Shown in pieces: positions 16,978-25,894 of a DNA stretch of 64,000 nt. Where the stretch lies: assembly GCF_032397745.1 (NCBI RefSeq), contig NZ_CP135921.1:3708501-3772500 (forward strand), read 5' to 3'. Every line of letters begins with the position of its first letter. Within the stretch, counting starts at the first letter, position 1. This DNA is from Bradyrhizobium prioriisuperbiae. GTDB lineage: Bacteria; Pseudomonadota; Alphaproteobacteria; Rhizobiales; Xanthobacteraceae. Position numbers and translations under genes: made by a program. The notes below the pieces were generated by a model, which ran no database searches, was not told the origin of the DNA, and saw nothing but the letters and a program-made list of their open reading frames with translations.

Positions 16978-17229
16978 TTGGTTAACTACGCCGCGGTGAG
17001 GGACTTGCTGATAAACGCGCAATTCGAGCTGGATGGCGGCGATATGCAGAGCGAACGCATCAGCAAGGCGATCGACTATTTGATCGAGGTGGTCGAGGAC
17101 GAGTGCCCCAAGACTAGCGGCCCCAAGACCAGTGGCCCCAAGACTTTCGGCTTGAAGACTTTCGTCTCGAAGACTTGCCGCGCGCAAGTCATCCCCTTCC
17201 CGCAGGATCGTCGGTTGGCGCGGATGTAG
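16978..17229 (+). CDS. Small protein with a pentapeptide tandem repeat
   Basis: 83 residues from a TTG at 16978, chosen because GGAGG lies at 16966-16970, seven bases upstream. The N-terminal half is helical and acidic (VRDLLINAQFELDGGDM, then SKAIDYLIEVVEDE). A run of five pentapeptides of type (C/G/V)(P/L/S)KT(S/F/C) covers about residues 43-67, followed by VIPFPQDRR. Function unknown. The repeat unit is 15 bp in the DNA, so copy number could vary by slippage without frameshift. Confidence 0.65.
   Translation: MVNYAAVRDLLINAQFELDGGDMQSERISKAIDYLIEVVEDECPKTSGPKTSGPKTFGLKTFVSKTCRAQVIPFPQDRRLARM
17104..17178 (+). repeat. Five tandem copies of a 15-bp unit inside a small gene
   Basis: Units start at 17104, 17119, 17134, 17149 and 17164. 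All share AAGAC at the same phase; the first three are nearly identical (GGCCCCAAGAC core) and the last two have drifted. The in-frame unit length gives a pentapeptide repeat in the small protein encoded here. Confidence 0.85.
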
Positions 17230-17246
17230 CGGTCTCCGCGAGCAAA

Positions 17247-18221
17247 CTACTGCTTTTCGATGCGGGCGGAGTCCCGCACCTTCTCCCAGCGGACAAGCTC
17301 GTTCGTCATGTGCTGGCCAAACGCCTCGGGATTGGACGTTCGGGCGACGGCACCGGCCTTCGCGAGCCTTTCCTGCACGGCAGGCTCTTTCGCAATCTCC
17401 GCGAGCGTCTTGTTCAGTTTTTCGATCACGGCGGGCGGCGTCCCAACTGGAGCCACGAGGCCATACCAGGTCGTCGTATCGTAATCCGTCAACCCGGCAG
17501 CTTCGCTCACGGTCGGCACCTCGGGAAAGCCTGGGAAGCGTTCGCGGCCCGTCACGGCGAGCGCCTTGAGATCGCCGGACTGAACCTGGCCCAGCACGGC
17601 CTGGATGGTTTCGAACAACACCTCGATCTCCCGGCCGATCACGGCGGTGATCGCCGCGGGGGAGCCACGGAAAGGCACATGCAGCATGTCCACCCCGGCC
17701 GATTGCTTGAAGAGCTCTCCCGAGAAATGCTGGGTCGATCCAACGCCGACGCTTGCAAAGTTCAGCTTGCCCGGCTCGGCTTTGGCGCGCGCGATGAGAT
17801 CCTTGAGGTTGTCGGCCGGAAACTTCGGATGGACGACAATGACGAGTCCCGCCGTCGCCAGCAGCGAGACGGGTTCGAAGGACTTCACCGTGTCGTAGGG
17901 CAGCGATTTCTGCATCACGCCGGTGATCACGTGACCATTGTTCACGAGATACAGCGTGCGCCCATCCGGCGTCGCCTTGGCCACCTGGCCCGCCGCGATC
18001 ATGCCGCCGGCGCCGGGCTTGTTATCGACCACGACGGGCTTGCCGAGCCGCTCCTGCAGCGACTGGGCGAAGATGCGCGCAACAACATCCGTTCCGCCGC
18101 CCGCGGCGAAACCGACAACGAGCTGAACCGGCCGATTGGGCCACTCCTGTGCGGTGACAGGCGAACAGGCAAGCACCAGGACGATTGCAGCTCCCACCAG
18201 ATCACGACAACGCAAGGTCAC
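17247..18221 (-). CDS. Bug/TctC-family tripartite tricarboxylate transporter substrate-binding protein
   Basis: 324 residues with an N-terminal signal peptide ending near SPVTAQ (about residue 24). Family hallmarks are WPNRPVQLVVGFAAGGGTDVVAR, VVVDNKPGAGG near residue 65, the DGRTLYLVNNGHVIT loop, and MLHVPFRGSPAA near 180. These periplasmic proteins bind carboxylates or aromatic acids for the TctAB permease. No tctA or tctB gene is present in the window, so it is an orphan receptor, as is common in Bradyrhizobium and Bordetella. A pair of TAGTTTG repeats lies upstream. Confidence 0.92.
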   Translation of the reverse strand: MTLRCRDLVGAAIVLVLACSPVTAQEWPNRPVQLVVGFAAGGGTDVVARIFAQSLQERLGKPVVVDNKPGAGGMIAAGQVAKATPDGRTLYLVNNGHVITGVMQKSLPYDTVKSFEPVSLLATAGLVIVVHPKFPADNLKDLIARAKAEPGKLNFASVGVGSTQHFSGELFKQSAGVDMLHVPFRGSPAAITAVIGREIEVLFETIQAVLGQVQSGDLKALAVTGRERFPGFPEVPTVSEAAGLTDYDTTTWYGLVAPVGTPPAVIEKLNKTLAEIAKEPAVQERLAKAGAVARTSNPEAFGQHMTNELVRWEKVRDSARIEKQ

Positions 18222-18287
18222 GGACGCCTCCCTTCAAGGATGCGAGTTGATTCCGAGCCCTCGCCATTGACGGTTTTGATACTGTGA

Positions 18288-18312
18288 TAGTTTGACATAT
18301 GCAACTAGTTTG
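18288..18312. promoter_or_regulatory. TAGTTTG direct repeat upstream of the Bug-protein gene
   Basis: TAGTTTG occurs at 18288-18294 and again at 18306-18312, 18 bp apart start to start. The pair lies 67-91 bases upstream of the minus-strand start at 18221, in the only AT-rich part of the gap. The spacing of under two helical turns suits a dimeric regulator. No regulator gene is adjacent, so this is a candidate only. Confidence 0.3.
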
Positions 18313-18446
18313 CACTCATGAACTATTCGGCCGGTGTTGGGGGCGCTCCGGCTGCTCGTTGGTGAGTTCGTGGACCATGAGGTCGTCCGGTGGGATGCTG
18401 ATGATCGGGATCGCTGCGTCGCCGCGGCGCCTCCTCTTGCCCGCCC

Positions 18447-18545
18447 TTGTTCGCTGCGATCAAGGCAGCGATCGATGCTGAGGCAAAGCCTGTCATTCTG
18501 GTCTGTTATTCCTTCGGCGGGATAGTGATCACGGAATCCAGCACC
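18447..18545 (+). pseudogene. Fragment resembling an alpha/beta-hydrolase nucleophile elbow
   Basis: A short frame reads FAAIKAAIDAEAKPVILV followed by CYSFGGIVIT, which matches the strand-nucleophile-helix segment of EstC-like alpha/beta hydrolases (usually GHSYGGxVIT). There is no full-length frame on either side and no ribosome binding site, so at most it is a remnant. The rest of the gap 18222-18668 holds no other gene. Confidence 0.3.
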
Positions 18546-18668
18546 GAAGGTGGTTTGTGTACATCACCGCCAAGCGAGTCGATTTCGTCGCTCATCGCCA
18601 ATCCTCCGCCCGGCGCGTCACAGACACTGGTCGCATAACAAGATGTCACAGCGCCGTTAGGGTCGACT

Positions 18669-19739
18669 TCAATCGCGCAGCAGGGGGAGCAGCAGATCCC
18701 CTTGTCGCTTGATCTCGGACAGATATGGTGTGTCCGACAGTATGAAGTGGCTGACGCCCAGATTCTGATACTTGCGGAGCGAACGGGCGACATCCTCAGC
18801 TGAGCCGACCAGCCAGGTCGTGCCGGCGCCACCGCCGCCGAACTTGCCGGGGGCGGTGTAGAGGTTGTCGTCGAGGACGTCGCCGCGCTTGTGCAGGTCA
18901 AGCAGTCGCCGCTGCCCCACCGCGACGGCCTCCCGGTGGTCCTGCCAGCCGCTGCCGCTGGTCCTGGCCATCTCGGCGACCTTGGCTTCGGCGTCCGCCC
19001 AGGCCTGTGCTGTGGTCTCGCGAACCAGGGTTGTGATCCGCAACCCGAATTCAAGGGGAGCGAGATCGCGATCCAGCTCTCGGCTCAGCTCCTTAAGTCT
19101 TTCGATGCGTGTCCTGACGCCGTCGAGCGGTTCACCCCAGAACAACTGGACGTCGGCTTCCGTGGCCGCGACGCGCTCGGCCGGCTCCGATGCGCCGCCA
19201 AAATAGAGTTTGGGGTGCCGGCGGTCGCCGCGACTCTGGAGACGCGGTGCGGCGGTCGATCCGGTGACCCGGAAATGCTGGCCCGCGAAGGTGACGTTCT
19301 CTTCGGTCCACAATCGGCGAACCAGCCGCATGAATTCCCTGGTGCGGGAATAGCGGTGCTCCTGGTCTCCCTCGCTGTCGCCATAGGCAGCGAGATTGTC
19401 CTTGCCGGATACAATATTGATACGCACGCGGCCGTCGCTCAGCTGATCCAGCGTTGCCGCGGCGGACGCGAAATGAGCCGGTTGCCAATAGCCCGGGCGG
19501 ATCGCGATCAGCGGCTCGAAGGTGGTTGTTTGTGCGGCCAGCGCGGCTGCGACGGTGAAGGTATCGGGACGGCCCCAGCCGGTTCCGATCAGCGCGCCCT
19601 TCCAGCCATGCTGTTCGAGCGCCTTCGCCTGGTTCGTCAGGGTTGCCAGGCTGTTGTGATTCTCGACAACAGCGTCGCCGCGATGGCCGGCTTTGACATC
19701 GTTGGGGATGTACCAAAGAAATTCGGATGTGTTGATCAT
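18669..19739 (-). CDS. LLM-class flavin-dependent monooxygenase (SsuD-like)
   Basis: 356 residues from the ATG at 19739 (MINTSEFLWYIPND); a TTG at 19802 would add 21 residues. The TIM-barrel luciferase-like fold of FMNH2-dependent alkanesulfonate/alkyl-sulfone monooxygenases is marked by ALIGTGWGRPDTF near residue 60, PLIAIRPGYWQP, the RVRINIVSGKDNLAAYGD phosphate-site segment, and RYSRTREFMRLVRRLW. A flavin reductase partner would be needed and none is encoded here. The substrate is probably an organosulfur compound, but substrate specificity cannot be told from the sequence. Confidence 0.85.
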   Translation of the reverse strand: MINTSEFLWYIPNDVKAGHRGDAVVENHNSLATLTNQAKALEQHGWKGALIGTGWGRPDTFTVAAALAAQTTTFEPLIAIRPGYWQPAHFASAAATLDQLSDGRVRINIVSGKDNLAAYGDSEGDQEHRYSRTREFMRLVRRLWTEENVTFAGQHFRVTGSTAAPRLQSRGDRRHPKLYFGGASEPAERVAATEADVQLFWGEPLDGVRTRIERLKELSRELDRDLAPLEFGLRITTLVRETTAQAWADAEAKVAEMARTSGSGWQDHREAVAVGQRRLLDLHKRGDVLDDNLYTAPGKFGGGGAGTTWLVGSAEDVARSLRKYQNLGVSHFILSDTPYLSEIKRQGDLLLPLLRD

Positions 19740-19990
19740 GGGAAGGGTCAATGACTCGCGAGGTATCGGGGCAATGGTGCCAATCTCGCTAATCCCGGAC
19801 AATCAACGATCTCGGTGTTTTCGCACGGGGAGGGAGATACGCCGTAACGGTTGGCTTGAAAAGCGACAAGGCGGCTGCCCGCGTTTGGGAGAAGCATGTC
19901 CCTCAAAACGGCGCGGTCGCGCAGCAGGCATGCTGCGCAACGGCGGCTGCGGGCCAAAGTATTCTGGTGCGTTGCGGGGAGCAGGAGCCC

Positions 19991-20223
19991 ATGAACCTCA
20001 ATGGGCTGTTCGGCAGCGCTGCAATGATCGGCGCGCTGGTGTCGGATGCTTTCGGGGCGGTTGTCGCCGAGCTTTTCCCCGCCTACCTTCGGTTTGGCGC
20101 TGTGATCAGGCCGTGCCCGGCATTTTCCTGTCTGGCTTGGCAGCGATTGGATTTTGTTCGATCCTGCTGCTCAAGCGCGTTGGTCACGATGAAGAAGAAT
20201 TGAACCGCCAGGTCGGAGCCCGT
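19991..20223 (+). pseudogene. Possible frameshifted remnant of a membrane transporter
   Basis: From ATG 19991 (AGGAG just upstream) the frame gives a hydrophobic stretch with VAELFPAYLRFGA, similar to the ELFP-x-x-R segment of MFS transporters. Near 20105 the protein-like reading moves to another frame, which continues as PGIFLSGLAAIGFCSILLLK and HDEEELNRQ up to the aminotransferase start. A single indel would join the two. It could also be coincidence; the stretch 19740-19990 shows nothing else. Confidence 0.25.
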
Positions 20224-21417
20224 ATGTTCGAGACCCTCAAGAATCCGCCGCCCGACAGCCTTCTTGCCCTGATCAAGGCGTTTGCCGACGATCCCCGAGC
20301 CGGCAAGATCGACCTGGGCGTCGGGGTCTATCGCGATGACAGCGGAGCGACGCCGATCATGCAGGCCGTGAAAGACGCGGAGCGAATCCTGTTCGAGGCC
20401 CAGGATACCAAGTCCTATCTTGGCCCCGAAGGCGACATGCGGTTCGTGGCCGCGCTGCAACCGCTGGTGTTCGACAAGAGCACCAGCCATGTCACCGGCA
20501 TTCAGACCCCGGGCGGAAGCGGCGCGCTGCGGCTTGGGGCCGAATTGATAACCGCCGCTCGTCCCGGTGCGCGGGTCTGGGTCGGCACGCCCACGTGGCC
20601 CAACCATGGTCCGGTTTTCCAGTCCGGCGGTCTCACCGTGTGCCGGTATCGCTTTTTCGACACCAAAACACAGACAATCCTCTTCGACGAGATGATGGCC
20701 GCCTTGTCCGGTGCGGCTCAAGGCGATGTCGTGCTCCTGCATGGATGCTGCCACAACCCGACTGGCGCAGACCTCGATCTTGATCAATGGCGCGAGGTCG
20801 CAGATCTCATTGCCCGGCGTGGGCTGTTTCCGTTCATCGACCTGGCCTATCAAGGGCTCGGGCGTGGTCTGGATGAGGATGTGGCCGGATTGCGGCTGGT
20901 CCTGGATGCGACTGATGAGGCGTTGGTCGCCTATTCCTGCGACAAGAACTTCGCGCTTTATCGCGATCGGACGGGAGCGCTGTTTGCCCAGGCACGCACC
21001 GCGGCCCATGCCGGTGCTGTTTTCGGCAGTTTGGCCGGCCTGGCGCGCGTCAACTGGTCGATGCCGCCGGATCATGGCGCCGCGCTGGTGCGCATCGTGC
21101 TGGAGTCGCCTGACCTGACCCGCTCATGGCGCGAGGAGCTCGTGAGCATGTGCGCGCGTATCGGCGATGTCCGACGCGCACTGGCGACGCTTGAGCCTCA
21201 ACTGGCATTCCTGGATCGGCAGCGCGGCTTGTTTTCAAACCTGGCGCTGGCGCCGGAGCAAATCGACGCGCTGCGCACCCGGCACGCCATCTATATGGCG
21301 CCGTCGGGGCGCGCCAATCTGGCCGGCATGCGCGCTTCGGACGCCGGTAAGTTCGTTGCGGCCCTGGCCGACGTGGGAGGTCTCGAGCGCGCGAAAGCCG
21401 CGGTGATCGCGCCGTAG
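20224..21417 (+). CDS. tyrB: Aromatic/aspartate-type amino acid aminotransferase (class I)
   Basis: 397 residues from the ATG at 20224 with GGAG upstream; the frame is open much further up but homologues begin at MFETLKNPPPDSLLAL. PLP-enzyme landmarks of the AspC/TyrB subgroup are GVGVYRDDSGATPIM near residue 30, HGCCHNPTGAD near 175, the PLP lysine in SCDKNFALY (Lys about 241), and the substrate-carboxylate arginine in GRANLAGM near the C-terminus. It reversibly transfers amino groups between aromatic or acidic amino acids and 2-oxoglutarate. It stands alone; tyrosine versus aspartate preference is not decided by the sequence. Confidence 0.85.
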   Translation: MFETLKNPPPDSLLALIKAFADDPRAGKIDLGVGVYRDDSGATPIMQAVKDAERILFEAQDTKSYLGPEGDMRFVAALQPLVFDKSTSHVTGIQTPGGSGALRLGAELITAARPGARVWVGTPTWPNHGPVFQSGGLTVCRYRFFDTKTQTILFDEMMAALSGAAQGDVVLLHGCCHNPTGADLDLDQWREVADLIARRGLFPFIDLAYQGLGRGLDEDVAGLRLVLDATDEALVAYSCDKNFALYRDRTGALFAQARTAAHAGAVFGSLAGLARVNWSMPPDHGAALVRIVLESPDLTRSWREELVSMCARIGDVRRALATLEPQLAFLDRQRGLFSNLALAPEQIDALRTRHAIYMAPSGRANLAGMRASDAGKFVAALADVGGLERAKAAVIAP

Positions 21418-21429
21418 CGATCGAACGTC

Positions 21430-22452
21430 CTAGCGCCATCCCAGTGCTGGCGCGACATGGGTCAGGATCGCCTCGATGACGTGGGCGTTGTAGGCGACGC
21501 CCAGCTGGTTGGGGACGGTCAGGAGCAGCGTGTCGGCTTCGGCGATGGCTTCGTCCTGCCTGAGCTGCGCGATGAGGGCATCCGGCTCGGCTGCATAACT
21601 GCGGCCGAAGATCGCCCGGGTCTTCTCGTCGATGAAGCCGACCTTGTCCTGTTCCTCGCGGCCGCGTCCGAAGTAGGCGCGATCGCGATCGTCGACCAGC
21701 GCAAAGATACTTCGGCTGACAGAGACGCGTGGCTCGCGGGTGTGGCCGGCCTCCTTCCAGGCGGCGCGGTAGCCGCGGATCTGGGCGGCTTGCTGGACGT
21801 GGAACGGCTCTCCGGTCTCGTCGTCCTTCAGTGTCGAACTCTGCAGGTTCATACCGAGTTTCGCAGCCCACACCGCGGTGGCGTTGGAGCCGGCGCCCCA
21901 CCAGATTCGCTCGCGCAAGCCCGCGGAATAGGGCTCCAGGCGCAGCATGCCAGGAGGATTGGGAAACATCGGCCGCGGGTTCGGCTGTGCGAATCCCTTG
22001 CCGTGCAGCACATCGAAAAACACTTCGGCATGGCGGCGGCCCATGTCGGCATCGCTCTGGCCCTCGGCCGGGCTGTAACCGAAATAGCGCCAGCCATCGA
22101 TCACCTGCTCGGGAGATCCGCGGCTGATCCCGAGTTGCAGCCGCCCGCCGGCGATCAGATCGGCGGCGCCTGCATCTTCAGCCATGTAAAGCGGGTTCTC
22201 GTAGCGCATGTCGATCACGGCCGTGCCGATTTCGATGCGGCTGGTCTTCGCGCCGATCGCTGCCAGCAGCGGAAAGGGCGAGGCGAGCTGGCGCGCGAAA
22301 TGATGGACACGAACATAGGCTCCGTCGGCACCCAGATCCTCGGCCGCCTGGGCCAGATCGATCGACTGCAGCAGCGCATCGCCGGCCGAGCGGGTCTGCG
22401 ACTGGGGCGAGGGTGTCCAGTGGCCGAACGAGAGGAAGCCGATCTTTTTCAT
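21430..22452 (-). CDS. LLM-class flavin-dependent oxidoreductase
   Basis: 340 residues (start MKKIGFLSFGHW). Luciferase-like TIM-barrel family: DLGADGAYVRVHHFARQL near residue 40, the EIGTAVIDMRYENPLYMAED strand-loop, GGRLQLGISRGSPEQVIDGW, and GSNATAVWAAKLGMNLQSST near 195. It is likely to use reduced FMN or F420-like flavin to oxygenate an unknown substrate. It converges on the aminotransferase gene with a 12-bp gap. It differs clearly from the SsuD-like protein encoded nearby and belongs to the MsnO8-like branch at best guess. Confidence 0.85.
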   Translation of the reverse strand: MKKIGFLSFGHWTPSPQSQTRSAGDALLQSIDLAQAAEDLGADGAYVRVHHFARQLASPFPLLAAIGAKTSRIEIGTAVIDMRYENPLYMAEDAGAADLIAGGRLQLGISRGSPEQVIDGWRYFGYSPAEGQSDADMGRRHAEVFFDVLHGKGFAQPNPRPMFPNPPGMLRLEPYSAGLRERIWWGAGSNATAVWAAKLGMNLQSSTLKDDETGEPFHVQQAAQIRGYRAAWKEAGHTREPRVSVSRSIFALVDDRDRAYFGRGREEQDKVGFIDEKTRAIFGRSYAAEPDALIAQLRQDEAIAEADTLLLTVPNQLGVAYNAHVIEAILTHVAPALGWR

Positions 22453-22648
22453 GCGCAGTAAACCTGTCGATGGTTCGATGCAGAACCGGATATTAGGTGT
22501 CTGGGCGGGACAGCGTAGCCCCGGTGAAACGTAATTTGAGGCCGTGCAGGCCTTCTGGAGTTTCCAGCAAAGTGGATACGGGGTCGCGTAAAAAAAGCGT
22601 CAGAACAGAAATCCAGAGTTTCCGTTTCGATCCGATCGGAACGGAACT

Positions 22649-23542
22649 CTAGGCTCTGACCGAGAAACGATCAAACGCGGTGAGGGCCCGGGTCGGGAGA
22701 TCAGTCTCACGCTGGTAGATGGTCTTCTGCAGGAATTCAATTTCTCCGCTGCGATCCCGCTCGTCCACATCGATGTACCAGGCCTTTGGGCGGCCGTCCG
22801 TACCGTCGCTCCAGCGATATCCGCGCCGCTTCAGTTCGTCCTTCAACTCGAACGGCGAATGCTGGGCCCAAATCCGGATGGTTTTGCGTCTCGCACGTTC
22901 CAGCAGAACGGACAAAATCGTCCGATCGGCCTGCGGAAGCGGGGAGGCGAGAATCTCGAGAAGAGCCCGGCAGTCGTCAACGGCGCGATGCGCCTCGTGA
23001 AAGAAGCCGGCCTTCATCAAAAGGTACGACAGCCGCGAGCCTTCGAAACCGTGGTTGCGCCACTCGATCTCGCTGACCGAGCAGGCCCAGGCCTTGTGTT
23101 CGAAGGCCGTGGAATATCGTTCCATGAACCGGCGATCGAAGGCTGCATTGTGAGCGATGACAATGACTGCGTCGGACGCAAACCGGGCCACGCGATCGGT
23201 CTCGAACGTGTGCCCGCGGACCATCTCGTCGGTGATCCCGGTGAGGGAGGTGATTTCAGCTGGAATCGAAACGGACGGCTGGTTGAAACAACTGAAGGTG
23301 TCGATCACCCGCGTGATCCGACCGTCCGGGAGATACCTGAACTTGACCATCCCCAGTTCGATGATTTCGTCGCGCGTGGTGTCGAGCCCGGTGGTTTCGA
23401 CATCGAGAAGCAGGCCGGTTCGCGCCCCCTCGCCGTCATAGGGCGCATAGTCCTGTCGCGGGACCAGGCGACGCAGAATGCGGTAATCGGGTGACCGCTC
23501 CAGCGTGGCCGCTATCTCAACAAGGGTATCTTGATCGCTCAT
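22649..23542 (-). CDS. DnaQ-like 3'-5' exonuclease (DEDDh)
   Basis: 297 residues. The exonuclease core starts with LLLDVETTGLD, giving the catalytic Asp47 and Glu49, continues with ITSLTGITDEMVRG (Exo II region) and AHNAAFDRRFM, and ends with the general-base histidine in HRAVDDCRAL. A C-terminal extension of about 100 residues (WSDGTDGRPKAWYIDVDE) is unlike the polymerase III epsilon subunit, which is shorter. This suggests a stand-alone repair or RNA/DNA trimming exonuclease. The gap 22453-22648 upstream of its stop shows nothing. Confidence 0.88.
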   Translation of the reverse strand: MSDQDTLVEIAATLERSPDYRILRRLVPRQDYAPYDGEGARTGLLLDVETTGLDTTRDEIIELGMVKFRYLPDGRITRVIDTFSCFNQPSVSIPAEITSLTGITDEMVRGHTFETDRVARFASDAVIVIAHNAAFDRRFMERYSTAFEHKAWACSVSEIEWRNHGFEGSRLSYLLMKAGFFHEAHRAVDDCRALLEILASPLPQADRTILSVLLERARRKTIRIWAQHSPFELKDELKRRGYRWSDGTDGRPKAWYIDVDERDRSGEIEFLQKTIYQRETDLPTRALTAFDRFSVRA

Positions 23543-23610
23543 CCCGACGGATTATACGTGATTCGCGGGCTTTCCGGCCGTGCCGGCCTGGAGCGATCGG
23601 TTGGTTGTGT

Positions 23611-23634
23611 CGGGCGGCCAGGGGCAGCCGCCCG
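23611..23634 (-). terminator. GC-rich hairpin after the yghU-type gene
   Basis: Perfect 8-bp stem CGGGCGGC/GCCGCCCG with an 8-base loop, 13 bp downstream of the stop of the minus-strand gene above it. There is no T-run on the minus strand, so termination strength is uncertain. Confidence 0.4.
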
Positions 23635-23646
23635 ATCAGGTGCCCA

Positions 23647-24522
23647 TCAGCTTGCCGGTGAAACCTTGTCCTGGGTCTTGGTGTCGAAGTCGCTGGCATC
23701 GTGGCGCTCGTGCAACTGGCTTGATGGCTCGCCGAAGGTCCGATTGACCATGCGCCCGCGCCGGACGGCAGGGCGCTGTGCGATCGCGTCGGCCCAGCGC
23801 TGCACATGGGTGTACTCCTTCACCTGCAGGAATTCGCCCGCGCCATACAGCACGCCCTTGGCGAGTGCGCCGTACCAGGGCCAGATCGCAATGTCCGCGA
23901 TCGTGTAAGTCTCACCGGCGATGTAAGTGTTGTTCGCCAGACGCTTGTCCAGGACGTCGAGCTGGCGCTTGGTCTCCATCGCAAAACGATCGATCGCATA
24001 TTCGATCTTGCTTGGCGCATAGGCATAAAAATGCCCGAACCCGCCGCCGAGATAAGGGGCGCTGCCCATCTGCCAGAACAGCCATGAGAGGCATTCAGTC
24101 CGTGCCGGGATCTCGGTCGGCAGGAACGCGCCGAATTTTTCGGCAAGATACATCAGGATCGAGGCGGATTCGAACACCCGGATCGGCGTGGGGCCGCTGC
24201 GATCCACCAGGGCCGGGATCTTGGAATTCGGGTTGGCGTCCACGAAGCCGCTGCCGAACTGATCGCCATTGCCGATCTGGATCAGCCAGGCATCGTATTC
24301 CGCGCCGCTGTGGCCAAGAGCAAGCAGCTCCTCCAGCATCACCGTCACCTTCACGCCGTTCGGGGTGCCGAGGGAATAGAGCTGGAGCGGGTGGCGGCCG
24401 ATGGGCAGCTCCTTCTGGTGCGTGGCGCCGGAGATGGGGCGATTGATATTCGCGAACCGGCCCCCACTCTCCTTGTTCCAGGTCCAGACGGCGGGCGGCG
24501 TATAATCGGTCGAGCTGGTCAT
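23647..24522 (-). CDS. yghU: Glutathione S-transferase-like disulfide-bond oxidoreductase (YghU/Nu class)
   Basis: 291 residues from the ATG at 24522 (MTSSTDYTPPAVWTW); E. coli YghU has a similar length (about 288). The long N-terminal arm with WTWNKESGGRFANINRP is specific for YghU-type Nu-class GSTs. A thioredoxin-like domain follows (LYSLGTPNGVKVTVMLEE; PNSKIPALVD; VFESASILMYLAEKFG) and then the all-helical domain (GGGFGHFYAYAP; YTIADIAIWPW). It binds two glutathiones and reduces organic disulfides or peroxides. Frames further upstream lack the family N-terminus. Confidence 0.92.
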   Translation of the reverse strand: MTSSTDYTPPAVWTWNKESGGRFANINRPISGATHQKELPIGRHPLQLYSLGTPNGVKVTVMLEELLALGHSGAEYDAWLIQIGNGDQFGSGFVDANPNSKIPALVDRSGPTPIRVFESASILMYLAEKFGAFLPTEIPARTECLSWLFWQMGSAPYLGGGFGHFYAYAPSKIEYAIDRFAMETKRQLDVLDKRLANNTYIAGETYTIADIAIWPWYGALAKGVLYGAGEFLQVKEYTHVQRWADAIAQRPAVRRGRMVNRTFGEPSSQLHERHDASDFDTKTQDKVSPAS

Positions 24523-24885
24523 TCGGGGGCTCCAGGCCTGAAAGGGGCGGTCTGGGCAGACACATAGGCGCTGGACCCGTCCCTCGCCATGATTTTGTCG
24601 CATGATCGCAATGCGCCCGGCAGAGCCAGGTAGCCGATGGAGAAGGCTCGTTTGCTGGCCCTGCGCCACTATCCATGAGTTTTGTCGCAGCCGATTGCGC
24701 AACGACAGTCATATCGATGTCTTTCCTTTGCGTGGAATTTGGAGGGCGAATGCGAAACGGTCGATCGCCTAGCGCTGCCTCGCGCTTGCATTGGCCGCAC
24801 GTCCTCACCTAACCTTGGAAGCTCGGTCGCGTCCCGCCGATTATCATTGCGGGAGCGGCTCAATAACAAAGGGAGGGGTATTTCA
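24523..24885. other. Divergent intergenic region
   Basis: Separates the minus-strand yghU-type gene from the plus-strand Bug-protein gene. It must hold both promoters, but no clear -35/-10 pair or operator was recognised. The ribosome binding site GGGAGGGG of the downstream gene starts at 24871. Confidence 0.4.
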
Positions 24886-25872
24886 GTGCAAAGAACGTGT
24901 CGTGCAATCCTGGCGTCGGTTGCGATTGCGGTGCTGACCAGCGCGCCGGCGTTGTCACAGACGTCATCGTCACAGACTTGGCCGGATCGAACGATCAGGA
25001 TGATCGTGCCGTACAGCGGCGGCGGCTACACCGACATCACGGCGCGCGCCATCAGTGCGAAGCTGTCCGCTGCTCTTGGCCAAACTATCGTTGTGGAAAA
25101 TCGGCCGGGCGCGAACAGCGTGATCGGAGCGGATGCCGTCGCGAAGGCAGCGCCGGACGGCTATACGTTCGGCACGGTTATTGCGGGGCACGCCGTCAAC
25201 GCGACACTCAACCCGAAGCTCCCCTTCGACGTCGTGAAGGACTTCACCTATGTCTCGCTGGTCAATGTGGCGCCGCTCATGCTGGTGGCCCGCAAGGATC
25301 TGCCGATCAACAACATCCAGGAATTGATCGCCTACGCAAAGGCGAACCCCGGCAAACTCAGCTTTGCGTCCAGCGGCATCGGTGCGGCGGCGCATCTGAC
25401 CATGGAGCTCTTGAAAGCCCGTGTCGGCATCGACCTTCAGCACATTCCCTATCGCGGGACACAACCGGCGTTGACCGACCTGCTCGGCGGGCGGGTGGAC
25501 GTCATGTTCGACACCGTCAGCGCATTCGCCGAGCATGTCGCGGCGGGCACGGTCAAGCCGCTTGCGGTGACGGCAAAGGCCCGCGTGCCCGTCAGCCCCA
25601 ACGTCCCGACCATGGGTGAGCAGGGTGTGCCGGACTTCGTGACCGGAACGTGGGCCGGCATCATCGCCCCGGCGAACATGCCGAAGCCCATTGTCGACCG
25701 CATCGCGGCCGAAACAAAGAAGGCGGTGAACGATCCGACGCTGAAGGCGGATTTCGAGAGGCTCGGTTACGAAGTCGTCGGCAGTTCGCCTGAGGAATTT
25801 ACGATATTCCTCAAAGACGAGGTCGCGCGTTGGGGCAGCGTCGTCAAAAGTGCGAATATCAAAATGGAATGA
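24886..25872 (+). CDS. Bug/TctC-family substrate-binding protein
   Basis: 328 residues from the GTG at 24886, chosen for the strong GGGAGGGG site eight bases upstream and because it directly precedes a signal peptide (CRAILASVAIAVLTSAPALSQ). Family motifs are WPDRTIRMIVPYSGGGYTDI, VVENRPGANSVIGAD near residue 70, LQHIPYRGTQPALTDLLGG near 190, and VPTMGEQGVPDF. It is a periplasmic receptor of the tripartite tricarboxylate transporter type without permease genes nearby, the second of three such orphans in the window. Ligand unknown; carboxylic acids are typical. Confidence 0.9.
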   Translation: MQRTCRAILASVAIAVLTSAPALSQTSSSQTWPDRTIRMIVPYSGGGYTDITARAISAKLSAALGQTIVVENRPGANSVIGADAVAKAAPDGYTFGTVIAGHAVNATLNPKLPFDVVKDFTYVSLVNVAPLMLVARKDLPINNIQELIAYAKANPGKLSFASSGIGAAAHLTMELLKARVGIDLQHIPYRGTQPALTDLLGGRVDVMFDTVSAFAEHVAAGTVKPLAVTAKARVPVSPNVPTMGEQGVPDFVTGTWAGIIAPANMPKPIVDRIAAETKKAVNDPTLKADFERLGYEVVGSSPEEFTIFLKDEVARWGSVVKSANIKME

Positions 25873-25894
25873 CGAACTAACGGATGGCGTCGCA

